NCBI GenBank assembly: GCA_002698165.1
Contig: NZVF01000036.1
Span: forward strand, 1-5,747
Source of the DNA: Planktomarina sp.
GTDB taxonomy: Bacteria; Pseudomonadota; Alphaproteobacteria; Rhodobacterales; Rhodobacteraceae
Length of the DNA: 5,747 bases
Direction: 5' to 3'
The translations under genes were made by a program, and so were the position numbers. Below the pieces are notes generated by a model. The model saw only the letters and a list, made by a program, of their open reading frames with translations, was not told the DNA's origin and did no database searches. Shown here piece by piece: positions 1 through 5,251 of this stretch (positions within the stretch are counted from its first letter, which is position 1; the number at the start of each line of letters is the position of its first letter).

Positions 1-280
1 GTTTTGTGGCTATGTTAATTTAGCAAATGGACCAAACTCTGAAGATAAAATGTATGATTTTTTCAATGCGTGGATGGATCCAGGTTCAGCCGATTACATT
101 GTGAACGAATGGGGCTATGGACACGGAAACGAAAGTGCCATGATAGCCATGGGCCCAGACGCACTAGTGTGGGCTGGTTTAGGCCCGGTTGATGTTCCTG
201 TTTTGGCTCAAAAACCAATGGACCAACAATTACGTGAAAAAATGATTGCGGAATTTGAAAAAATCAAAGCCGGTTTCTAA
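1..280 (+). CDS. PotD/PotF-like periplasmic solute-binding protein of an ABC importer, C-terminal fragment
   Basis: This is the 3' end of a gene whose start lies left of the window; the first complete codon begins at base 2 and 92 residues are visible before the TAA at 278-280. The ATG at 50 is internal, because the frame is open upstream and reads on as FCGYVNLANGPNSEDK. The run from YDFFNAWMDP through NEWGYGHGN matches the late C-terminal lobe of polyamine-type binding proteins, where a D-P residue pair precedes a [EN]-x-G-Y-G-H/x-x-N segment. By family knowledge the protein would bind a small cationic or zwitterionic amine in the periplasm and deliver it to a PotBC-type permease. The matching permease and ATPase genes lie just downstream but on the opposite strand, so this gene needs its own promoter. 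The ligand-binding residues are mostly outside the window, so the substrate cannot be read. Family is fairly certain; pairing with the neighbouring transporter is inference. Confidence 0.85.
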   Translation, partial: FCGYVNLANGPNSEDKMYDFFNAWMDPGSADYIVNEWGYGHGNESAMIAMGPDALVWAGLGPVDVPVLAQKPMDQQLREKMIAEFEKIKAGF

Positions 281-302
281 AGAGCTAATCTTAAACAAAA
301 TC

Positions 303-332
303 AAAAGAGCACCAATAGGTGCTCTTTTTTTT
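303..332. terminator. Rho-independent terminator shared by convergent units
   Basis: A perfect 11-bp stem (303-313 paired with 318-328, core GAGCACC/GGTGCTC) closes on the 4-nt loop AATA. On the plus strand a run of eight T follows (325-332), a strong intrinsic terminator 22 bases after the binding-protein stop codon. On the minus strand the same stem is followed by TTTTGATTTT, a weaker but plausible U-tract, and the ATPase gene stops at 335, right beside it. The hairpin therefore probably ends both the binding-protein transcript and the four-gene operon arriving from the right. Confidence 0.9.
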
Positions 333-334
333 AT

Positions 335-1417
335 TTACTTTAGCAAAAGAAGCGACGACGTACTCCAGCCAATTCGAGCTTTTGCACCAACTTCCAGCAC
401 TTCTCGACCGGCCGTATTTCTCATAGTGACAGTAATTGGATCCTGCTTTGAGGGTAATTTGACATCATAATAGGTCATATCTCCATAGTAAGACACTTCA
501 GTTACCTCAGCCTCCACTTCACGTTCAGAAGTTTGAGAGCCCATTAAAATTGTTAACATCTCTGGTCGAACACCTACAGAATTACACCCATCAAGACCGC
601 CTGTAGCTTGATCTAATGTCAGCGTTAATTTTCCTAATGATTGGACCTCAACCTCCACATTTTTACCAGACGAAGCTAAAACTTTAGCATCTAAAAAATT
701 CATCAAACCGATAAAAGATGCGACCTTTCGCGTGCTAGGCTTCCCATAAAGTATCTGTGGCGAAGCAACTTGTTCAATTTTTCCATCAAACATTACTGCT
801 ATGCGGTCTGACATGGTCAGCGCTTCTTCTTGATCATGAGTGACCAAAACGAAAGTAATACCAACAGCTCGCTGAAGACGACGCAACTCTGACTGCATCT
901 GTTCACGTAATTTTTTATCTAATGCCGATAGAGGCTCATCGAGTAATAGCACTCTAGGCTTTAAAACTAATGCACGGGCTAAAGCCACACGCTGTCTTTG
1001 TCCCCCAGATAATGCATGCGATGCTCGATCATCGAAACCTTCCAGCCCAACCATATTAATTGCTTCGGCGACACTCGCGTTGATTTCTGCTTTAGGGAGC
1101 TTTCGGGCTTTTAACCCATACGCTATATTTTCAGCTACACTCATATGGGGAAAAATAGCATAGCTTTGGAACACCATATTCGTTGGCCGGATATTTGCTG
1201 GAACCCCTTCCATCGAATTACCATCAATATGAAGGCTGCCCGACGACAATGTCTCAAAACCTGCTATGGCCCGTAATAAAGTTGTTTTTCCACAGCCAGA
1301 TGGTCCAAGAAGTGAGAAAAATTCACCTGTTTCGATATCTAAATTAATCTGTGATAAAGCCTGAAACTCTCCGTAAAATTTATCAAGACCACTGAGCCGA
1401 ATTATTGGATGTGTCAT
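335..1417 (-). CDS. PotA-like ABC transporter ATP-binding protein (polyamine/cationic amine import family)
   Basis: A 360-residue cytoplasmic ATPase that would power import through the two permeases encoded just upstream. All nucleotide-binding motifs are intact: Walker A GPSGCGKT (38-45), Q-loop glutamine Q84 in [10 protein letters not shown], signature LSGGQ (136-140), Walker B LLLDE (157-161), D-loop SALD (164-167) and switch histidine H194 in VTHDQEEAL. Residues from about 240 form a TOBE-type regulatory extension, with GVRPEML near 282-288 as usual for the PotA/FbpC/CysA type; total length is normal for PotA. The ATG overlaps the stop of the PotC-like gene in an ATGA, and a GGGAGG site lies at 1424-1429, so the start is secure and translation is coupled. 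It is the last gene of the operon and stops beside the shared terminator. The family is certain; the transported compound is not readable, because related ATPases also serve putrescine, spermidine, iron or other amine systems. Confidence 0.95.
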   Translation of the reverse strand: MTHPIIRLSGLDKFYGEFQALSQINLDIETGEFFSLLGPSGCGKTTLLRAIAGFETLSSGSLHIDGNSMEGVPANIRPTNMVFQSYAIFPHMSVAENIAYGLKARKLPKAEINASVAEAINMVGLEGFDDRASHALSGGQRQRVALARALVLKPRVLLLDEPLSALDKKLREQMQSELRRLQRAVGITFVLVTHDQEEALTMSDRIAVMFDGKIEQVASPQILYGKPSTRKVASFIGLMNFLDAKVLASSGKNVEVEVQSLGKLTLTLDQATGGLDGCNSVGVRPEMLTILMGSQTSEREVEAEVTEVSYYGDMTYYDVKLPSKQDPITVTMRNTAGREVLEVGAKARIGWSTSSLLLLK

Positions 1418-2226
1418 AGGAAACCTCCCGTATTTTCTATACCGGTTTTGCGTATTCCACGACGTCGGAAATAATCAGCAATTAATAGTAATCCAATGGA
1501 TATAATCAATAAAACGGTACCTAAGGCCATTAGACTTGGCAATTTAGCAGGAAACCGTAGTTGGCCCCAGATGTAAACTGGCAGCGTTGGCTCTGTTCCA
1601 GCTAAAAAGAAAGCAATTATAAATTCATCCAAGGAAATTGTAAAAGCAATCAACAAACTCGCAACAATGCCAGGCATCACCAAAGGAAAAATTACGAGCC
1701 AAAATGTATTCCAGCGAGTTTGTCCTAAATCGAATGATGCCTCTTCCAAGCTTTTATCCAAATTCATGAAAGCAGAAGACAAAATAGCAATGCAAAAAGG
1801 TGTACAAATCAAGATGTGTCCCATGATGATGCTCCACAGGGACAATTCAAAACCCATTTGGATAATAACAACCAATAAAGAGACACCAATTATGATCTCG
1901 GGAAGCACCATAGGTAGCATCACAAAGCCCATTATTGATCGGCGTCCAAAAAAAGAAAATCGCGTCGATGCACGGGCAGCCAGAACAGCCAGCAGCGTTG
2001 AGAATACTGAAGTTATTACAGCAATAAGTAGACTGTTGCGTGCAGCAACATGTAAGGTTTCAGTATCAAATAATACTAAAAACCATTCTATGGTGAACCC
2101 TGAAAGAGGGAATGAAACAATACTGCTAGCATTAAAAGCAAACACTGGTAGCAGGACTGCCGGGGCATAAAGGAATACCAGGAAGAAACCAATAAACCAT
2201 TTAAAAAAACGTCCTTTTCTCATCAT
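1414..2226 (-). CDS. PotC-like ABC transporter permease
   Basis: Inner-membrane permease of the binding-protein-dependent type, 270 residues from the chosen start. The protein begins with a short basic segment ([10 protein letters not shown]) and then a first hydrophobic helix; about six membrane segments follow. The cytoplasmic EAA loop that docks on the ATPase lies at about 161-187, with E-A-S-x-D-L-G and ending in M-P-G-I. A basic tail (YFRRRGIRK) follows the last helix. I chose the ATG at 2226 because it forms a TGATG with the stop of the PotB-like gene and has a G-rich site (2235-2239) 8 bases upstream. An in-frame ATG at 2262 would add 12 residues (MVEPKICSGAKL), but it has no visible Shine-Dalgarno and would overlap the previous gene by 37 bases. 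It should pair with the PotB-like protein to form the channel. The order PotB, PotC, PotA is typical of alphaproteobacterial amine importers, whereas E. coli potABCD has the ATPase gene first. Confidence 0.93.
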   Translation of the reverse strand: MMRKGRFFKWFIGFFLVFLYAPAVLLPVFAFNASSIVSFPLSGFTIEWFLVLFDTETLHVAARNSLLIAVITSVFSTLLAVLAARASTRFSFFGRRSIMGFVMLPMVLPEIIIGVSLLVVIIQMGFELSLWSIIMGHILICTPFCIAILSSAFMNLDKSLEEASFDLGQTRWNTFWLVIFPLVMPGIVASLLIAFTISLDEFIIAFFLAGTEPTLPVYIWGQLRFPAKLPSLMALGTVLLIISIGLLLIADYFRRRGIRKTGIENTGGFL

Positions 2227-3104
2227 CAGCTTGGCCCCCGAACATATTTTCGGTTCAACCATAAGAAGGCTAAAGCAAAAAATGTTACAATTCCCATAGC
2301 TGAAATTGCAAGCGCTGAACCTAATGGGGCATTATTGGCCTTCTTAAATTGCAATTCAATCATATTAGAAATCATCAATCCATTTGGACCCCCAACTAAA
2401 CGTGGGGTGACATAGTCGCCAATAGTTGGAATAAAAACAATGATAGTAGCAGCGATCACACCGGGCATTGAAAGCGGCAAAGTAACTCGAAAAAACCTGC
2501 GAAGAGCGCTGTCTCCTAAATCCTCTGCTGCTTCGATCAGAGAGCGATCAACACGCTCTAAAGCCACAAAGATGGGCAAAATAGCAAAGGGAATCCAAGC
2601 ATGAGCAAGTGTAAGCACCACGGCATTTTGATTATATAGAATGAAACTCAGCGGCTCATTAATAATCCCTAGCCCAGTGAGGCTCCCGTTTATAACGCCG
2701 TTGTACCCTAGAATAACTTTCCATAAAAAAATACGCATCAGGTAACTGGTCCAAAATGGTATTGTGATTAAAAATATCCACATTGCTTTGCGTTTGGGGG
2801 CCACGTAAAATGAGATAAAGTAAGCTACCGGGTAAGCCAAAAACACAGTAGAAGCGGTTACAAAAATTGATATTTTAAGCGACCGGGCCATTAAATATTG
2901 GTACATAGGCTCTGTCCAGGCTGCCTGATAGTTCGCCGTAGTAAAAGTACGGTCAAGCGTTAGATAATCTTGGGTCCAAAAGCTAAGAGCTACAACCATG
3001 ATTAATGGTACTGCCAGTAATAGCAAAGCAAATCCAAGCGTCGGACTAATCAAAAATAAACCCTGAGCACTCTCACTCTTACGCCATTTTTGAAATTCTA
3101 CCAA
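2226..3104 (-). CDS. PotB-like ABC transporter permease, TTG start
   Basis: Inner-membrane permease of 292 residues, partner of the PotC-like protein. A short soluble head (EFQKWRKSESAQG) leads into the first membrane helix at about 15-41; about five more follow. The EAA loop at about 190-216 carries E191-A192-A193, D195-L196-G197 and P214-G215, the ATPase docking motif. The segment P-T-I-G-D-Y-V-T-P-R-L-V-G-G-P (226-240) is highly characteristic of PotB-type permeases. The start is TTG at 3104-3102, immediately after the TAA of the Rieske gene (3105-3107), with AGAGGA at 3113-3118 lying 8 bases upstream. No ATG occurs before residue 36, which is inside the first helix, so TTG is well supported. 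The head-to-tail junction argues for one transcript with the oxygenase gene and for translational coupling. Family certain; substrate unknown. Confidence 0.94.
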   Translation of the reverse strand: MVEFQKWRKSESAQGLFLISPTLGFALLLLAVPLIMVVALSFWTQDYLTLDRTFTTANYQAAWTEPMYQYLMARSLKISIFVTASTVFLAYPVAYFISFYVAPKRKAMWIFLITIPFWTSYLMRIFLWKVILGYNGVINGSLTGLGIINEPLSFILYNQNAVVLTLAHAWIPFAILPIFVALERVDRSLIEAAEDLGDSALRRFFRVTLPLSMPGVIAATIIVFIPTIGDYVTPRLVGGPNGLMISNMIELQFKKANNAPLGSALAISAMGIVTFFALAFLWLNRKYVRGPS

Positions 3105-4304
3105 TTATAGAGTCCTCTTCGAAAGTATCTTTTGATTTAAGTTCGCCATCTGTCCAACAGATGGTATGGACTTTTGCTGGATCACGGGAATTAACTTACG
3201 CAAGTGATCGTGATAAGTTTTGAGGCCATATTCTAAGTCAGATAATATCACACCATCATAAGCTGAAGACCTTGTCGCCTCACAAGACCAAACCATTAGC
3301 ATCTGATCCTCTTCTCCCGTATCTCGGTCAATTCTACCACTAAGATAGCGAGCTGCTTTCATTGCACGACTTTCATCTTGGCGTCTGAAACACAAACCTC
3401 TCTGAAGTGTTTCAGTCGCAGATTGTGGCACATCCTGATAGTAAATAACGCTGTCAGGATACAGACCTATGACCAAATTTGGAAACATTCCAAAATATAT
3501 CCATTGTCTTTGTTGAGATACTGGTAAATGTTTTGCTTCGGGTAAAAGATCTCTGTACTTTCGTACGCTCCATCTATGACCAGGTGCTTCGTTAAAAGTA
3601 CCCACTGAGCGAGAGGTTCCGTCTATATAAGGTTCATCAAAATAGCCATTTCCATAAAGTTCATGAAGCCCAGGGTGTGCCTGGCGAACGTGGTATCCTT
3701 CGTTGTCTACATCCCTTACTGATTTCCAATTAACAGGCACCAAGTCATTCATCGAATTGGACGTAGTGGGCACCATACTGGCCAAATCATAAGGAGCAAT
3801 TTCGGAGTCGAAACGTCCCAAAATTTTCGCGACTGATGGCTGCGGCCCAGGCAAAAAACGAACAAAAACAAGACCATTCCAAACTTCCATTTCAAGCTGC
3901 TTGAGACCCCATTTTTCTTTTTCCATGGGTGGAAACGTGTCCTTATTGGCAATGCCACGCAATGAACCATCCAGATTATATGCCCAACCATGGTAAGGAC
4001 AAATCATCGCCTTATTACAAACACCACTCGCATCAGGAACAACACGAGACCCTCGATGTCGACACAAATTATGAAATGCTCGGATCTGACCATCGTGACC
4101 TTTAATCACGAGAGCACGCTCGCCCGCTATATCAAAAGTTGTGTAGGCGCCATTTTGTGATAATTCATTTACATGGCAAACAAATTGCCAATGAGTTTTG
4201 AAAATCTCGTTACATTCAAGCTCAAACAATTCCTGAGAATAGTATGCCCATCCAGGAAGGCCAGATCGATCCCAATCTTTCGGCGGCGTAATGCGTGGAT
4301 CCAT
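3105..4304 (-). CDS. Rieske non-heme iron oxygenase, alpha subunit (CntA/GbcA/ring-hydroxylating oxygenase superfamily)
   Basis: A 399-residue cytoplasmic oxygenase. The Rieske [2Fe-2S] site is complete: C81-x-H83 in CRHRGS and C102-x2-H105 in CPYHGW. The catalytic domain has N192-W193-K194 and then E202-x2-H205-x4-H210, giving two iron-ligand histidines with a glutamate at the inter-site bridging position; D333 in EEDQ is the likely third ligand. The tail has the family pattern of a conserved E358 followed by a Y-H-D-H-L helix. Glutamate at the bridging position is known from carnitine monooxygenase CntA, and GYHV-x2-AH-x-GL recalls choline monooxygenase; both oxidise quaternary amines. With an amine-type importer in the same operon, N-demethylation or C-N oxidation of an imported quaternary or N-methyl compound is the best guess, but an aromatic substrate is not excluded. 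No reductase gene is visible. The ATG has AAGGA at 4311-4315, 6 bases upstream. It is first in the operon, and the PotB-like gene starts at the base after its stop. Confidence 0.93.
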   Translation of the reverse strand: MDPRITPPKDWDRSGLPGWAYYSQELFELECNEIFKTHWQFVCHVNELSQNGAYTTFDIAGERALVIKGHDGQIRAFHNLCRHRGSRVVPDASGVCNKAMICPYHGWAYNLDGSLRGIANKDTFPPMEKEKWGLKQLEMEVWNGLVFVRFLPGPQPSVAKILGRFDSEIAPYDLASMVPTTSNSMNDLVPVNWKSVRDVDNEGYHVRQAHPGLHELYGNGYFDEPYIDGTSRSVGTFNEAPGHRWSVRKYRDLLPEAKHLPVSQQRQWIYFGMFPNLVIGLYPDSVIYYQDVPQSATETLQRGLCFRRQDESRAMKAARYLSGRIDRDTGEEDQMLMVWSCEATRSSAYDGVILSDLEYGLKTYHDHLRKLIPVIQQKSIPSVGQMANLNQKILSKRTL

Positions 4305-4345
4305 AATATTTCCTTAACTTGAATTAACCACTATCGAACAGACTA

Positions 4346-4398
4346 TGAGCCAGAAAATCAACATTATTCTATGGTCAAAATATATTTTTTGTGGCTCA
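4346..4398. repeat. Spaced inverted repeat TGAGCCA ... TGGCTCA
   Basis: TGAGCCA at 4346-4352 and its exact complement TGGCTCA at 4392-4398 are separated by 39 bp, 46 bp from arm centre to arm centre. A/T runs extend the symmetry loosely inward (AAAAT near 4354-4358 and ATTTTT at 4384-4389). The arms stand out as the most GC-rich words in an AT-rich intergenic space. This could be a pair of half-sites for a regulator that loops or bridges the DNA and controls both divergent promoters; the right arm overlaps the possible -35 of the cupin promoter. Seven-base arms can also arise by chance, so function is inference. Confidence 0.4.
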
Positions 4399-4417
4399 AT
4401 CTGATAATCATTATTCT
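4389..4417 (+). promoter_or_regulatory. Possible sigma-70 promoter of the cupin gene
   Basis: TTGTGG at 4389-4394 and TATTCT at 4412-4417 are separated by exactly 17 bp, 27 bp upstream of the cupin ATG. The matches to consensus are only moderate (3 of 6 and 4 of 6). The -35 overlaps the right arm of the inverted repeat, and the -10 overlaps the Fur-like palindrome, so regulator binding at either would be expected to affect it. Confidence 0.3.
4403..4415. promoter_or_regulatory. Fur-box-like palindrome
   Basis: GATAATCATTATT matches 12 of 13 bases of the 6-1-6 core of the classical Fur box (GATAAT-C-ATTATC) and contains an 11-bp perfect palindrome ATAAT-C-ATTAT. The third hexamer on the left (CAATCT) matches poorly, giving 14 of 19 over the whole classical box. 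It sits just upstream of and overlapping the candidate -10 of the cupin gene, a normal position for a repressor site. The sequence is low in complexity and the region is AT-rich, and many alphaproteobacteria use Irr, RirA or Mur in place of classical Fur, so this is only a candidate. Confidence 0.25.
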
Positions 4418-4444
4418 TATAGGTAAATTTAAAAAGAGGCCACA

Positions 4445-4804
4445 ATGAAAGACATAAAACCTCAAGATCGTCTCGTAGCTAATATAGCTTCAAGTGAATT
4501 CACACCTTGGCTTAACTCTGATGGTAGTGATAGTGGAACTTCAATTTTACAGTTAGGCGGTGGGCCTAGTAAGGGTGTAGGATTTCATATTTACCGTATG
4601 ACCCCAGGAAGCAGCAGCGAGGCACATCAACATCGAGGCGATGAGGAGTTTTTTGTGATTGATGGAAGTCTGCGTGACAATGATGGGACCGTATATGTAA
4701 AAGGCGATTTGGTGTTGCTACGCGATGGAACTCAACACTTTTCAGTATCTGATGATGGTTGCCTCTTGGCGGTATATATTCCAAAAGTAGAGGTTAATCT
4801 TTAG
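4445..4804 (+). CDS. Small single-domain cupin, ChrR-type
   Basis: A 119-residue single-domain beta-barrel protein, probably cytoplasmic and metal-binding. Cupin motif 1 is seen as P54-G55 with H61-x-H63, E67/E68 and G74; motif 2 is G87, G95 and H98, lacking the usual proline before the glycine (R93-D94-G95). H61, H63, one of the two glutamates and H98 form the expected metal site. The HQHRGDEE segment, the D-x-x-G after motif 1 and the late G-C pair (G105-C106) resemble the C-terminal cupin domain of ChrR, the zinc anti-sigma factor. There is no N-terminal anti-sigma domain, so it is not a full ChrR. Possible roles are a small metal-dependent oxygenase or isomerase acting on a product of the pathway, or a ligand-sensing protein; the sequence does not decide. 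GAGG at 4436-4439 lies 5 bases before the ATG. It is divergent from the Rieske operon and shares its control region. Confidence 0.85.
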   Translation: MKDIKPQDRLVANIASSEFTPWLNSDGSDSGTSILQLGGGPSKGVGFHIYRMTPGSSSEAHQHRGDEEFFVIDGSLRDNDGTVYVKGDLVLLRDGTQHFSVSDDGCLLAVYIPKVEVNL

Positions 4805-4807
4805 CTT

Positions 4808-5251
4808 TTATAAAGGTACGGCTCTTGATGCCTGAGTGTAAAATTTCCACCATCCAGCCAATGAAATATCCATTATTTCTCTATTTGTAAAATTTGGACA
4901 CTCTAACTTGGCCAAATCTAACAGTCTCATCTGAGCTTTATCACGACCCATTTTTCCCTTTAAGCCCGCATTCGTCAATTGAATTAGACTTTTGACCAAA
5001 GCTCGTTCTGAGGATGTTTCTTCTAGCTTCATCCAGACAGACTCCCAAACTTCGTGAGCTTCCCAGTAATATTCTTCACGGAAGAATTTTTGTCCAATAT
5101 GCCAAGCAATAGATTGCCTCAACTCCATGTGAGAAATCAACAAATCTGGCTTAAATTTGTCAAAAGTGTTCTCGCTATGCCGGGAATTTTGCCCAGGTAA
5201 GTAGGCGTGCGAGGGTCTCCAACTTAGGTCTAAATCATTATGCAGGGACAA
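4808..5251 (-). CDS. DUF309 family protein, TTG start
   Basis: A 147-residue, mainly helical soluble protein. The segment F57 to W73 (FFREEYYWEAHEVWESVW) is the hallmark of DUF309 proteins, which share an F-x(3,4)-Y-[FW]-E-A-H-E-x-x-E-x-x-W pattern; H66, E67, E70 and W73 are the conserved polar and aromatic positions. The following IQLTNAGLKGKMG helix is also family-typical. The N-terminal AYLPGQNSRHSE resembles the Y-x-P-G-x-x-x-x-H start of proteobacterial members and supports an upstream start. The only suitable codon is TTG at 5251-5249, with GAGG at 5261-5264 nine bases before it; the first ATG is at residue 42, too late. It overlaps the end of the hydrolase gene by 14 bases, so the two are very likely co-transcribed and coupled. 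The molecular function of the family is not established. Its stop lies 3 bases from the convergent cupin stop. Confidence 0.85.
   Translation of the reverse strand: MSLHNDLDLSWRPSHAYLPGQNSRHSENTFDKFKPDLLISHMELRQSIAWHIGQKFFREEYYWEAHEVWESVWMKLEETSSERALVKSLIQLTNAGLKGKMGRDKAQMRLLDLAKLECPNFTNREIMDISLAGWWKFYTQASRAVPL

Larger units (their letters stand above)
4305..4444. promoter_or_regulatory. Divergent control region between the oxygenase-transporter operon and the cupin gene
   Basis: These 140 bp are the only space from which the minus-strand operon and the plus-strand cupin can start, so they should hold both promoters and any operator. The region is clearly more AT-rich than the flanking genes. 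It contains a spaced inverted repeat (4346-4398) and a Fur-box-like palindrome (4403-4415), listed separately. For the operon direction I see only weak sigma-70 candidates, for example TTGATT (4361-4356) with TTCGAT (4338-4333) at 17 bp spacing, so I do not place that promoter firmly. Ribosome binding sites at both ends are clear. Confidence 0.7.

Noticed and set aside
246..470. Plus-strand open frame of 74 codons
   Set aside because: It overlaps the end of the binding-protein gene, runs through the terminator and lies antisense to the ATPase gene; no ribosome site or family signature.
1667..2170. Plus-strand open frame of 167 codons
   Set aside because: It lies wholly antisense to the well-supported PotC-like permease gene, has no recognisable motif, and its composition is what a complement of a membrane-protein gene gives.
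2227..2262. Upstream ATG start at 2262 for the PotC-like permease
   Set aside because: No Shine-Dalgarno, and a 37-base overlap with the previous gene; the ATG at 2226 forms a TGATG junction and has a G-rich site 8 bases upstream. It remains a fallback.
3749..3991. Minus-strand open frame of 80 codons inside the Rieske gene
   Set aside because: Same strand but other frame within an intact oxygenase gene; a shadow frame.
4566..4784. Minus-strand open frame of 72 codons
   Set aside because: Antisense to the cupin gene, which has a clear ribosome site and conserved metal ligands.
4445..4804. Cupin as a DMSP lyase of the DddK/DddW/DddQ type
   Set aside because: Size and H-x-H-x3-E pattern are compatible, but the catalytic tyrosine reported two residues after the glutamate in those lyases is phenylalanine here, and the overall pattern fits ChrR-type cupins better.
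4805..4815. CTTTTATAAAG as a terminator hairpin
   Set aside because: Too short and AT-only in the stem, with no U-tract; it cannot form a stable hairpin.
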